DNA of 64,000 bases from assembly GCA_019636375.1 (NCBI GenBank), contig JAHBXS010000005.1, forward strand, positions 310,001 to 374,000, given 5' to 3'. The notes under the pieces were generated by a model. That model made no database searches. It was given only the letters and a program-made list of their open reading frames with translations, and had not been told where the DNA came from. Position numbers and translations under genes: made by a program. This stretch comes from Pirellulaceae bacterium. GTDB lineage: Bacteria; Planctomycetota; Planctomycetia; Pirellulales; Pirellulaceae. Positions 33,734 through 42,431 of the stretch are shown piece after piece (the stretch's first letter is position 1; the number at the start of each line of letters is the position of its first letter).

Positions 33734-35683
33734 TTAGGTGTTAACTTCTGCCGGCTCAATTTCGCGAATCTCGTCGGTCAAGTAGGTGTAGTTCTCCGAC
33801 ATCGACTCAAAAAACCGAAACGCTTCTTCACCCTCTTGGTAACCGACTCGTCCCGCTTGCTTGGCGGCTTCGACCGTTGCGGCAAATTTTGCTCGCATGT
33901 CGTCCCAAACATGATGCACATGTTCGAGAACCTCTCGCAACGTCGAGCCGTAAATCAAGCGGGAGTCCTCGTAGGGGCGTTCCGTGTCGACGGTCAAAAT
34001 ATGAAACTTACCCATGAGGTTATGGTCGTCACTCAAAGACTCTTGATATGCCCCGACCAGGAAAATTCCGATCCAATAGGGTTGGTCGTTAAGTTGATGC
34101 ATTGGCAACCACCGCCGCTGACCAGTCCCTCCGATGAAGCAGTCGAGCTTGCCGTCTGAATCGCAAGTCATATCCGCGAGGATACCGATGCGAGATGGCC
34201 GCTGGTTCATCCGATGAATGGGCATGACGGGGAAGAGTTGGTTCAAGGCCCAGGCGTCGGGCAAGGCTTGGAACAACGAAAAGTTAGCGAAGTAGGTGTC
34301 TGCCAAATTGTATCGCAGTTCGTCAAGCTCAGCAGGCACGAAAGGCAATTCGTCGAGAAGACTGTTGATCTTCAAACAAATCGAATTGGTGAGCGCCTCG
34401 CATTGGGCTCGTTGCTCAAGAGTTAGATTTCCGTTGGCAAACATTTGCATCGCGATTTCCATCGCGGTTTGAGCATCGTGGAAGCTTTCGGATACGTTTT
34501 TGACGTTAAGTTCTTCAAAAATCCCGCTCAGCTCAACCAGCGGTGCGATTTCTTCATCGACTTGATCACTTCTGGGAACCAGAGATTGCTGGACATGCGT
34601 TTGGCTGCTACCGACGATTGGGACGATCAGCATACTGTGGTGAGCCACGAGCGCTCGACCGCTTTCACTGTAAATTTTGGGATGAGAGACCCCTTCTTGA
34701 TCGCAGACCATTTGCACGTAATACACCACGTCGTTGGCGTACTCTTGCAACGAGTAGTTCATGCTACTGGGTTCTTTGTTGCGATTGCCCGTGTAATCAA
34801 CCGCCAACCCGCCACCGACGTCGATAATCTTCAGCGGCACACCCTGTTGAACCAAGTCTGCGTAAATTCGAGTCGCTTCGATAATCGAGTATTTGATTTT
34901 GCGGACGTTGGTGATTTGGCTGCCTGGATGAAAATGGAGCAAGTGAACTCGATCCAAGCACTCCGCCTTCCTCAGTTGAGTAATGCAATTGACTAATTCG
35001 GGAATTGATAAACCGAATTTGCTGCGCGAACCTCCCGAGCTTTGCCAATGCCCCGCACCACGTGCCGAGAGTTTGACGCGGATGCCCAGTTTCGGTTTGA
35101 TTTTTAGTCGCTGGGAAACACTCAAGATCAGGTCAACCTCGTTGGGCTTCTCGATCACAATCGTAACGTTGCGACCGAGTTGAGACGCGCGAAGGGCCAT
35201 CTCGATCACTGCCAAGTCCTTGAACCCATTGCAAAGAATTGGGGTATCGTTGTCAGCAAGGGCCAGGACTGCGTACAGCTCTGCCTTGCTGCCAGCCTCC
35301 AGTCCACCCCCATAGAGTTTTCCGGACTTGAGAGCCGCTTGCATCACCTCGAGGTGTTGATTCACCTTGACGGGAAAAATCGTCGAGTAGGACCCTTCGT
35401 ATTCGAAGTTGCGAATTGACTCGCGGAATGCCTCGTTAATGTCTTGCATCCGCCGCTCGATGATTCCTGGAAATCGCACGAGGACCGGTGGTTCGGCACC
35501 ATGACTTTTTAAGAAGTGATTCACGACGTCGAATATGCGAATCGAGTTGGCCTTGTCTGTAGATGGATTCGCCACCAAATAGCCGTCAGCATCCAACTCA
35601 AAATACCCCAATCCCCAACGCTCCAAGTTGTACAACTCGCTGGCGTCAATCATGGACCAATCATTTTCGCTCATGTCGATCAT
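33734..35683 (-). CDS. speA: Biosynthetic arginine decarboxylase (SpeA)
   Basis: The enzyme converts arginine to agmatine with PLP for polyamine synthesis. I use the ATG at 35683, with AGGTG about 11 bases upstream, giving 649 residues. The open frame upstream has no such site. FPVKVNQ near residue 103 holds the PLP lysine (Lys106). Further signatures are GLEAGSKAEL, the HFHPGSQ region, IDVGGGLAVDYTG and the C-terminal SESGRALVAHHS segment. The length and the whole-protein pattern match SpeA of the alanine-racemase-fold group. It is transcribed toward recO. Confidence 0.96.
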   Translation of the reverse strand: MIDMSENDWSMIDASELYNLERWGLGYFELDADGYLVANPSTDKANSIRIFDVVNHFLKSHGAEPPVLVRFPGIIERRMQDINEAFRESIRNFEYEGSYSTIFPVKVNQHLEVMQAALKSGKLYGGGLEAGSKAELYAVLALADNDTPILCNGFKDLAVIEMALRASQLGRNVTIVIEKPNEVDLILSVSQRLKIKPKLGIRVKLSARGAGHWQSSGGSRSKFGLSIPELVNCITQLRKAECLDRVHLLHFHPGSQITNVRKIKYSIIEATRIYADLVQQGVPLKIIDVGGGLAVDYTGNRNKEPSSMNYSLQEYANDVVYYVQMVCDQEGVSHPKIYSESGRALVAHHSMLIVPIVGSSQTHVQQSLVPRSDQVDEEIAPLVELSGIFEELNVKNVSESFHDAQTAMEIAMQMFANGNLTLEQRAQCEALTNSICLKINSLLDELPFVPAELDELRYNLADTYFANFSLFQALPDAWALNQLFPVMPIHRMNQRPSRIGILADMTCDSDGKLDCFIGGTGQRRWLPMHQLNDQPYWIGIFLVGAYQESLSDDHNLMGKFHILTVDTERPYEDSRLIYGSTLREVLEHVHHVWDDMRAKFAATVEAAKQAGRVGYQEGEEAFRFFESMSENYTYLTDEIREIEPAEVNT

Positions 35684-35838
35684 CGTTCGGAATTCACCTC
35701 TCGGGTTAGGCTGTTGTCGTTCTAGAAAAATTTGTAGCCGCTCACGGAAACACCGTCGGAACATTATCAAATCCCGCATTGGCGATTCACATTTTCAAGC
35801 GGATCGCCAACGCGGACTTCTTCGGAGCGTCCGCCTCC

Positions 35839-35886
35839 TCACGGAGTGAAAATCTACGTGGCCGTTAACTCCGTAAACGGTTACAT
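35839..35886 (+). repeat. Dispersed hairpin repeat, copy D
   Basis: TCACGGAGTGAAAATCTACG is followed by TGGCCGTTAACTCCGTAAAC and GGTTACAT. The left flank GGAGCGTCCGCCTCC also resembles the arms of copies A and F. It lies in the long gap 35684-36407 between divergent speA and the hydratase gene. That gap also contains the REP-like element at 36214 and otherwise nothing recognisable. Confidence 0.75.
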
Positions 35887-36213
35887 AAAATTCGCTTGTC
35901 GAAGGGACGAATGGCCGAAACTTTTGGGTGCTAAACTACCACTTTGGCGACTTGGCACATTGCCAATTGCTCGCCGTTGCCGACTGTCGCTTGTTCAACA
36001 AGAAAATTCGAATGCAAAATGATAACGAAAATCGGCGCAGATTTAATAGGGTTTTTGCGTGTAGAGAAAATTTTCCGGCTTTTTTTGTTGTCTGCTCAGA
36101 TCGCGATTCGTTTCGAAGTGAGCTTAACATTCGCTTACTGCAATCGGTAACGCCAAACTAAAAGACAATAGTGGGCAGTTAACGCTCGTTGAATTCGCAC
36201 TCAGTCACGTGCG

Positions 36214-36283
36214 ATATGGGGACAGGGACCGATGTGCCAAGCTCCTGCCGGGCCGTTCCACCAACGGTATCTGACCCCATTCC
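36214..36283. repeat. REP-like palindromic element, copy 3
   Basis: It begins ATATGGGGACAGGGACCGAT, passes through TGTGCCAAGCTCCTGCCGGG and CCGTTCCACCAACGG, and ends TATCTGACCCCAT. The ends GGGGACAGGGACC and GGTATCTGACCCC are near-inverted. It has the same order of blocks as the element at 7777 and the reverse complement of the one at 3081. Confidence 0.7.
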
Positions 36284-36407
36284 ACCTGCCCCCATTTCGC
36301 CCCGCTCTCGCGATGATTCGGCAGTTCGCGGTTGTTGGAGGGCTATTCAACCGGTTACAATAGCGGCTGAAACGTCAGTTTTTTGTCATTTGCGATAGGT
36401 TTTGCTT

Positions 36408-37199
36408 ATGGAATCTCTCACTCGATTGGAAATGCAGGGCCCAGTGGCTCGGCTTTGGTTGACTCGTCCCGAGAAACGAAATGCTTTGAAACGAGAGACA
36501 CTTGAGCAATTGCTAGGGTATTTGGAGCAAGTCGCAGACACGTCGGATTGCCGAGTTTTGGTATTGGGATGCGAGGGAGACGTTTTTTGTGCTGGCATGG
36601 ACCTTGGCGAAATGCAACTCAGGGCCTCAGCTTCGAACAGCACTTGCGAGTGGCAACGGGACTCGGAGGTTTACCGAGATGTCCTGAACAGGCTTTTTAA
36701 GTTGCCAATTCCGACCATTGCGGCCGTAGGTGGACCTGCTCTGGCGGGTGGCGTTGGCCTGGTGCTCGGGTGTGACCTCGTGGTCGCAAGCCAACGGGCA
36801 TACTTCATGTTGCCCGAGCCTATGCGAGGAATCACGGCAGCAATGGTGACTCCGTTGCTGATTCATCGAGTCGGCCCTGGTGCGGCGACCAGCTTGTTGT
36901 TGTCGGGAGAAAAATGGACTGCCGAGCGAGCGTTGGCCTTGGGGCTGTGCCACGATGTCGCCACTCCGGAGGAATTCGAAGGCCGAGTCTCAGGGCTCGT
37001 ACACTCGATTCTGTCTGGCTCGAAAGAGGCCTTGGCGATCACGAAACACCATCTGCATCGCATGGCACGAGAACAAATGACGAATTTGCTGAGCGAGTCA
37101 ATGGAGGTTTCCGCCGAAGCGCGGCAAACTTCCGATGCTCGCGAAGGGCTCCAAGCGTTTCTTGAGAAACGAAAACCGAACTGGCAACCGTTGAATTAA
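36408..37199 (+). CDS. Enoyl-CoA hydratase/isomerase family protein
   Basis: I use the ATG at 36408 rather than the upstream TTG. The 263-residue crotonase-fold protein has TRPEKRNAL near residue 20, the CoA/oxyanion segment FCAGMDLGEM near 60, and GGPALAGGVGLVLGCDLVVAS near 105. The second oxyanion glycine and the usual catalytic position follow in AYFMLPEPMRGITAAMVTPLL, which has Glu-Pro as in many hydratases. The reaction may be hydration of an enoyl-CoA, or another crotonase chemistry. The next gene, a symporter, starts 119 bp later, so shared transcription is possible but not clear. Confidence 0.9.
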   Translation: MESLTRLEMQGPVARLWLTRPEKRNALKRETLEQLLGYLEQVADTSDCRVLVLGCEGDVFCAGMDLGEMQLRASASNSTCEWQRDSEVYRDVLNRLFKLPIPTIAAVGGPALAGGVGLVLGCDLVVASQRAYFMLPEPMRGITAAMVTPLLIHRVGPGAATSLLLSGEKWTAERALALGLCHDVATPEEFEGRVSGLVHSILSGSKEALAITKHHLHRMAREQMTNLLSESMEVSAEARQTSDAREGLQAFLEKRKPNWQPLN

Positions 37200-37318
37200 A
37201 TCCAAGGGAGATTTTGCGTCTCCTGAGAAGTTGTCATTGATTTCGTCCACTTCGACCTGGGGTTATAATTTGGGACGTACCAAATCGTTCCTCTCCCTCA
37301 GAGCAAAGCCCAACATTC

Positions 37319-38758
37319 ATGGAAAGCCCTCGACAAAAACGTCCGCTCTGGCAAGTGTGGAATTGGAAACTGCACTGGCAAATATTGCTGGGGATGGCCT
37401 TGGGGATTCTAACTGGGTACGGAATGGCGCGTTGGGCGATTGGTGCGGCGGGGGTTGCCGAAGCTGCCAAATATCTGGAATACCATTGGGTTCGCCTGCT
37501 CAGCAAAACCGGCGGTGAGATGTTTTTGAACGCCCTTAAAATGGTGGTCATCCCTCTCGTTACCAGCTCAATCACTCTGGCTATTGGTGCCATCGCGGCG
37601 AGGCATGGCTTCGCACGCTTGGGGTTGAAGACTCTTATCTACTTTTTGGCAACGACACTCGCGGCAGTTCTTATCGGACTCGTCCTCGTAAATTGGGTTC
37701 AGCCCGGCGTAACTGACGGCGAGCCTCTGTTGACGCGCGAGAAGGCTGCGCAGATCCAAGAAACATTCGCCTCCGAATCCAAACGCTTGGCAGATAGTGC
37801 GGCACTGCACAATGAACGGACAGGGGAAACTTTGTTTTCGAAAGTTCTCGGCGTTTTCAAAAGCCTGATTCCGGCGAACCCGATCAAAGCCGCTGCGGAA
37901 ATGGATCTGCTGGGCCTGATCGTGATCGCGTTGTTCTTTGGCTTTTTTATGAGCCGCCTGACGGGCCCGGTCCGCGAGACGCTGCAAAATTTCTGGCAAG
38001 GCATCAACGATGTTAGCCTGATGTTCACCGAGTTTATCTTGAAGCTGGCCCCGCTGGGGATCGGCATGTTATTGGCGCATACGATCATGGACAACTACGT
38101 CGCCTTGGCCGCTGAAGATCGCGTGGCCGACTTGGTGGGTGCGTTGTGGAGATTTGGTGTAACTGCGGCCATCGCACTGGCGATTCACATGTTTATTTTC
38201 GAGCCGCTGGTTTTCATGGCGTTTACCGGGCAAAACCCTCGGAAGCTGTTTAAAGCCATCATGCCGGCCCTATTCACAGCATTTTCAACTTCCAGCAGCA
38301 ATGCGACGCTGTCAGTGACGATGGAGTGTGTCGAGAAAAACGCCGGTGTCTCTGGCGAGACGGCGGGGTTCGTTTTGCCGCTCGGAGCGACGGTGAATAT
38401 GAATGGGACAGCCCTTTACGAATGCGTGGCAGCGATGTTTGTTGTGCAACTGTTTGGGTATCAACTCGATTTTGCCGCGCAGTTTATGGTCGTCCTGATC
38501 GCCTTGCTGACCAGTATTGGTGTCGCCGGGGTTCCCAGTGCTTCCTTAGTGGCAATCATCATTATCCTGAACTCCGTTTCGAAACAACTTGGCCCAGAGG
38601 TCGACTTAACGGCAGGCTTGGCAATTCTAATGATCCTCGATCGCCCGCTCGACATGTTCCGCACGGCTGTCAACGTTTTTGGGGATGCGACGGGAGCAAT
38701 TTTGATTGCCAAGACGGAAAACGAAGACATTTTTCCGACAACCCCGAAAACACCGTAG
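37319..38758 (+). CDS. Dicarboxylate/amino-acid:cation symporter (DAACS family)
   Basis: This 479-residue inner-membrane transporter imports dicarboxylates or acidic amino acids with Na+ or H+. Diagnostic segments are the serine-rich hairpin loop STSSSNATLSVTMEC and the GATVNMNGTALYE motif. These correspond to HP1 and TM7 of GltPh-like carriers, with about eight membrane helices and two re-entrant hairpins overall. A region of about 80 residues (DGEPLLTREKAAQIQETFAS onward) between early helices is polar, probably an extracytoplasmic loop. Substrate cannot be read from the sequence; glutamate, aspartate or C4-dicarboxylates are the candidates. The PabA/TrpG gene follows 11 bp later. Confidence 0.94.
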   Translation: MESPRQKRPLWQVWNWKLHWQILLGMALGILTGYGMARWAIGAAGVAEAAKYLEYHWVRLLSKTGGEMFLNALKMVVIPLVTSSITLAIGAIAARHGFARLGLKTLIYFLATTLAAVLIGLVLVNWVQPGVTDGEPLLTREKAAQIQETFASESKRLADSAALHNERTGETLFSKVLGVFKSLIPANPIKAAAEMDLLGLIVIALFFGFFMSRLTGPVRETLQNFWQGINDVSLMFTEFILKLAPLGIGMLLAHTIMDNYVALAAEDRVADLVGALWRFGVTAAIALAIHMFIFEPLVFMAFTGQNPRKLFKAIMPALFTAFSTSSSNATLSVTMECVEKNAGVSGETAGFVLPLGATVNMNGTALYECVAAMFVVQLFGYQLDFAAQFMVVLIALLTSIGVAGVPSASLVAIIIILNSVSKQLGPEVDLTAGLAILMILDRPLDMFRTAVNVFGDATGAILIAKTENEDIFPTTPKTP

Positions 38759-38769
38759 AATTCTCGAAC

Positions 38770-39384
38770 ATGATTTTAATTATCGACAACTTTGATTCGT
38801 TCACCTACAACCTCGTTCAACGTTTTGGTGAGATCGACGGAGGGCTCGACATTCGCGTTTTTCGCAACAACGAAATCGACTGCGATGAAATTGCGAGGCT
38901 AAATCCATCGCACCTCGTGATTTCTCCTGGGCCCTGCACGCCTCATCAGGCTGGGATTTCAATCGAGGCAATTCGTCGCTTCCATGGGAAATTGCCGATC
39001 TTGGGTGTTTGTCTGGGACATCAGGCGATTGGGGCGGCAACTGGAGGCAAGATTGTTCGTGCCAATCGCTTGATGCACGGCAAGACTGACTTGATTCATC
39101 ATCGTGACAAAGGCTTGTTCGCCGGGCTTCCCAATCCATTGGTGGCAACTCGGTACCATAGCTTGGTGATTCGCCCTGATACCTTAACTTCGGAATTCGA
39201 AATGGACGCTTGGAGTGTTGATCCCGATGGTCATCAAGAGATCATGGGTGTTGCTCATCGAAAATATCCTACGTTCGGATTGCAGTTCCATCCGGAAAGT
39301 TTTTTAACAACCAATGGCATTCGCCTACTCGACAATTTCCTGCACGTACAAGTCGCGGATGATGGCGGCGTTCCGGTAGGCTAA
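38770..39384 (+). CDS. Glutamine amidotransferase subunit, PabA/TrpG type
   Basis: The protein starts at 38770 with the canonical MILIIDNFDSFTYNLVQ. The upstream open frame belongs to the symporter. The class I glutaminase triad is visible: Cys in GVCLGHQAIGA, and His and Glu in FGLQFHPESFLT. SPGPCTPHQAG is the oxyanion loop. It supplies ammonia to a chorismate-using synthase, either anthranilate synthase (tryptophan) or aminodeoxychorismate synthase (folate). The partner TrpE/PabB is not in this window, so the choice is open. At 204 residues the length is normal. Confidence 0.93.
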   Translation: MILIIDNFDSFTYNLVQRFGEIDGGLDIRVFRNNEIDCDEIARLNPSHLVISPGPCTPHQAGISIEAIRRFHGKLPILGVCLGHQAIGAATGGKIVRANRLMHGKTDLIHHRDKGLFAGLPNPLVATRYHSLVIRPDTLTSEFEMDAWSVDPDGHQEIMGVAHRKYPTFGLQFHPESFLTTNGIRLLDNFLHVQVADDGGVPVG

Positions 39385-39462
39385 AAAGTTGTCAACGCGT
39401 CACGATTCGAAGGTTTCGAAAATGGCGCGACAGCCCTCAAATATCAAAAACGAATTGAGTTT

Positions 39463-40695
39463 ATGATCGAAATCTCCTTTGCACTTGAACTTATCAAGCA
39501 AAACGTCAGACCCTTGCCAAGCGAACGAGTCTCACTTTTAAATGCGGCTGGAAGGACCTTAAGTGCTGACGTGGTATCAGACGTCGATTCACCGCCACAC
39601 GACAAAAGTTTGATGGATGGATTTGCAGTTCGCGCGGTTGATGCAGCCATTTCTGGCGCCAAGCTTTCGATCATTGAAACGGTGTTGGCTGGGAAATCGC
39701 CGTCGCTCCCTCTAACAGCCGGCACGGCAACGCGAATCATGACAGGAGCCCCGCTCCCTGTGGGAGCCGATGCCGTTGTGATTCTAGAGAGTACCGACTT
39801 CGATCCCAATCAACCCAGCGGCTCAGTAACCATTCATGAAGGCGTAAGTCTTGGCAAGCACATCATGCGCAAGGCCGACTCGATGCGTTCGGGAGAAACT
39901 GTGTTACAAGCCGGCACTATGATCCGCCCGCATCACTTAGGGATTTTGGCAGAGGTCGGAGCGGCCTCCGTTTCGGTTTATCAACGGCCAACGATCTCAA
40001 TTCTTGCGACAGGTGACGAATTGGTTCCGGCAACCGATTTTCCCGCAAAGGCGCAGATTCGCAACAGCAACGGACCGCTTTTGTCGAGCATGGCAGCCCG
40101 CGTGGCCGACAAGGTTATCGATCTGGGAATCGCGCGTGATCACATTGATGATCTTAGGAGTAAAATTCAAAAAGGTCTCAAATCGGATATCTTGATCTTA
40201 ACAGGAGGCGTTTCAGCGGGGATGGCTGACCTGGTTCCTCGCGTTCTCGCCGATTGCGGAGTACTTCAGGTATTTCACAAGGTGTCGATCAAGCCCGGCA
40301 AACCGGTTTGGTTTGGCGTTCGTCAAAACGGCGACGCGCGCCCCCCGACGCTCGTTTTTGGTCTCCCCGGAAATCCCGTTTCAACGCTCGTTTGCTTCGA
40401 GGTATTTGTTGTTGGAGCCTGCCAATTACTGGCTGGAGCATCCGCAGCAACCAGGAATATGAGTTGTGCTGTTTTACTGGAAGCCCATTTGGTGCGTGGA
40501 GGTCGTCCTACGTATTGGCCGGTGAGTCTGAAATCAACTGATGACGGCCGAGTGGGTGTGCGACCGCTCCTCTGGCGAGGCTCCTCCGATCTTCGCTGCC
40601 TCGCCGAAGCGGACGCCTTCGCCTTTTTCCCTCCGCGAGAGAGCAACTACCAACCTGGCGAAATCGTTTCGCTGCTGAATTTGCCGGTAAGGTAG
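39463..40695 (+). CDS. moeA: Molybdopterin molybdotransferase MoeA
   Basis: MoeA inserts molybdate into adenylated molybdopterin in the last step of molybdenum cofactor synthesis. The 410-residue protein shows the N-terminal SPPHDKSLMDGFAVRA, RIMTGAPLPVGADAVV near residue 92, the MoeA/MogA-fold segment with LATGDEL and NSNGP, GGVSAGMADLVP near 245, and GLPGNPVSTLVCFE near 303. These are the full set of conserved motifs. No other moa/moe gene is near in this window. The preceding amidotransferase ends 78 bp upstream. Confidence 0.96.
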   Translation: MIEISFALELIKQNVRPLPSERVSLLNAAGRTLSADVVSDVDSPPHDKSLMDGFAVRAVDAAISGAKLSIIETVLAGKSPSLPLTAGTATRIMTGAPLPVGADAVVILESTDFDPNQPSGSVTIHEGVSLGKHIMRKADSMRSGETVLQAGTMIRPHHLGILAEVGAASVSVYQRPTISILATGDELVPATDFPAKAQIRNSNGPLLSSMAARVADKVIDLGIARDHIDDLRSKIQKGLKSDILILTGGVSAGMADLVPRVLADCGVLQVFHKVSIKPGKPVWFGVRQNGDARPPTLVFGLPGNPVSTLVCFEVFVVGACQLLAGASAATRNMSCAVLLEAHLVRGGRPTYWPVSLKSTDDGRVGVRPLLWRGSSDLRCLAEADAFAFFPPRESNYQPGEIVSLLNLPVR

Positions 40696-40986
40696 GGGCT
40701 TTTCCCTTTCGTCTCGAGTGACGCGAACGATATGAATTCAAAAAAAGGCGTCGTGCGCAACACCTGAGGAGATGTTGATTCAGCGCATTGGTAGTAAACG
40801 TTGGAGATCAGAAGCCGAAAGACTTCCCTCTGAGTTTCATTTCACCAGTGGGCCGACGTCGTGGTTGGTGTGTTTGAGAATGCTGCGGCTGCCAGTGAAG
40901 GTTTGTAGCAGCCGTAACGTGGCGTTGCGAAGTCTGACCCCCAACCACGTTTGCTGCTGAGCAAGTTTACCGAATCGATACGAGTC
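40696..40986. other. Gene-free stretch between moeA and the repeat hosting the intron
   Basis: About 290 bp with no gene I can support. A minus-strand open frame of 64 codons (40837-41031) would run into the 3' end of the intron and across the repeat, so I do not call it. No terminator is obvious after moeA. Confidence 0.4.
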
Positions 40987-41011
40987 GGTCACAAAGAGGT
41001 AAAAAGCCACG
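40987..41011 (+). repeat. Dispersed hairpin repeat, copy E, left half
   Basis: GGTCACAAAGAGGTAAAAAG followed by CCACG is the left half of a repeat copy. Joined to 43025-43045 (TGGCCGTTCACTCCGTAAAC G) it restores the core seen intact at 7436-7480. The group II intron occupies the exact gap between the halves. Confidence 0.85.
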
Positions 41012-41027
41012 ATCGGGGTAGGGAGAG

Positions 41028-42431
41028 TCAACTGACTCCCCCTCCCGCCGAACCGTACGTGCGGTTTTCCCGCATACGGCTCTCCACTTGGTAGTTCTCG
41101 ATAGTTTGGACGAACTGAGCATGAGCCTGCACCAGGCTGTAGAGCCCAAGCTCAGAGAAGTAGCGGTTTGGCCAGCGGCATGTACGAGGTTGTCGGTCGG
41201 GATTGGTGCGGTGGCGTTTCAGAAGGATTCGTCGCAGACGACTGCGGAGCCAACTGTCATAGTCACCGTAGACATTCCAGAAACAATGGCGAAAGTAGTG
41301 AAACCAGCCGCGCATCATCTGATTCAATTGCTTGACGATATCCTCAAGCGAATCGCCAGATGTGCGTGGAGTTAACTCGCGGACACGATCCATGAATTTC
41401 TGTTGGCTTTTGGCTCGCGGAAACCGGAACCGGCCCCGAAATACATAACCCAGAAATGCAAAGCTTTGGTCGCGACTATCGACAATCTGGGTCTTGTCCG
41501 GATGCAGGGTCAAGCCTGCTTCGCGAACCCATTGCTGGACGACTGCCAAAGCTTGTTCCGCTTCAGCTTGCGTCTTGCAGAGGATCACGAAGTCATCCGC
41601 ATAGCGTACCATCTCATAGCCCTGTTCGGCCATGTGATGATCCAGCGGATTGAGATACAGGTTGGATAGCATCGGGGAGAGAACCGCGCCTTGCGGGACG
41701 CCCGTTTCCGGTGTCCAGCGGCTCAGTTCTGAAACCACTTCTTGATCGAGGTACATCTTGATCAGTCGCAGGACTGCATGATCCGAAACTTTCTGCTTCA
41801 CCAACGCGAGCAGTCGGTCTTTGGGGATCGTATCGAAGTAGCCTTTCAAGTCGGCATCTACCACGAAGACGTTGCCCTCTTCGAGTAATTGCTCGACGCA
41901 ACGAAGTGCGCCATGACAGCCTCTGCCTCGGCGGAAGCCAAAGCTGCGAGGATGAAAGGTGTGATCAAAGATCGGTTCCAAGACATCCAGTAACGCGGTT
42001 TGAACCACTCGGTCGCGAACGGTAGGAATACCCAACGGGCGGGTTTCCTTCGTTCCCGGCTTGGGAATCTCCACCCGGCGTACAGGCTGCGGCCGATAGG
42101 TTCCGGCTTTCAGTTCCTGTTGCAGTTTGGTGATCTCGGCCAGAAGTTCGTCGTCGAGTTGTTCTACCGTTTGTCGGTCTACTCCAGCGGCTCCTTGATT
42201 GGTAATGACCTTCGAGGCCGCCCATCTCAAGTTTCGCTCACTGAAGACTTTATCGTACAGCGTGTGCCATTTGCCTCCTCTCACTTTGTTTGCCAAAAGT
42301 GTCTTCAACATGCTTTCTGTCCAAACCATCGACGATGCCCATTGGTCAATGCTCAATGGTTCCGTAGCCGGAGTAGCCCCGAAAGGCACTGTGACTTGCG
42401 ACGGTTTAAGGTCTTTGGATTGTTTGGTCAT
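41028..42431 (-). CDS. ltrA: Group II intron reverse transcriptase/maturase
   Basis: The 467-residue intron-encoded protein has all reverse transcriptase blocks: RPLGIPTVRDRVVQ (block 2), VVDADLKGYFDTI (3), GVPQGAVLSPMLSNLYL (4), YADD at 277-280 (5, catalytic aspartates) and LHPDKTQIVD (6). The maturase domain X follows (RGWFHYFRHCF, then WLRSRLRRIL), and the end shows RWPNRYFSELGLYSL. I see no C-terminal HNH endonuclease domain. The last 15 codons (from SRMRENRTYGSAGG) read through intron domain V, and the stop lies only about 16 bases from the intron end. It promotes splicing and retrohoming of its own intron. Confidence 0.96.
   Translation of the reverse strand: MTKQSKDLKPSQVTVPFGATPATEPLSIDQWASSMVWTESMLKTLLANKVRGGKWHTLYDKVFSERNLRWAASKVITNQGAAGVDRQTVEQLDDELLAEITKLQQELKAGTYRPQPVRRVEIPKPGTKETRPLGIPTVRDRVVQTALLDVLEPIFDHTFHPRSFGFRRGRGCHGALRCVEQLLEEGNVFVVDADLKGYFDTIPKDRLLALVKQKVSDHAVLRLIKMYLDQEVVSELSRWTPETGVPQGAVLSPMLSNLYLNPLDHHMAEQGYEMVRYADDFVILCKTQAEAEQALAVVQQWVREAGLTLHPDKTQIVDSRDQSFAFLGYVFRGRFRFPRAKSQQKFMDRVRELTPRTSGDSLEDIVKQLNQMMRGWFHYFRHCFWNVYGDYDSWLRSRLRRILLKRHRTNPDRQPRTCRWPNRYFSELGLYSLVQAHAQFVQTIENYQVESRMRENRTYGSAGGGVS
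41050..41082 (-). ncRNA. Group II intron domain V
   Basis: On the minus strand the sequence is GAGCCGTATGCGGG, AAAA, then CCGCACGTACGGTTC, which forms the short bulged hairpin that is the catalytic core of group II introns. The AGC triad near the 5' side is present. It overlaps the last codons of the maturase frame. Domain VI follows as GGGAGGGGGAGTCAGTTGAC and TCTCCCTACCCC before the 3' splice site. Confidence 0.88.

Noticed and set aside
38326..38769. Long extension of the PabA/TrpG frame upstream of 38770
   Set aside because: It overlaps the symporter coding sequence in another frame, and the canonical amidotransferase start is at 38770.
40837..41031. 64-codon minus-strand frame at the 3' side of the intron
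   Set aside because: It begins inside the intron's domain VI and crosses the exon repeat, so it exists only because of the insertion.
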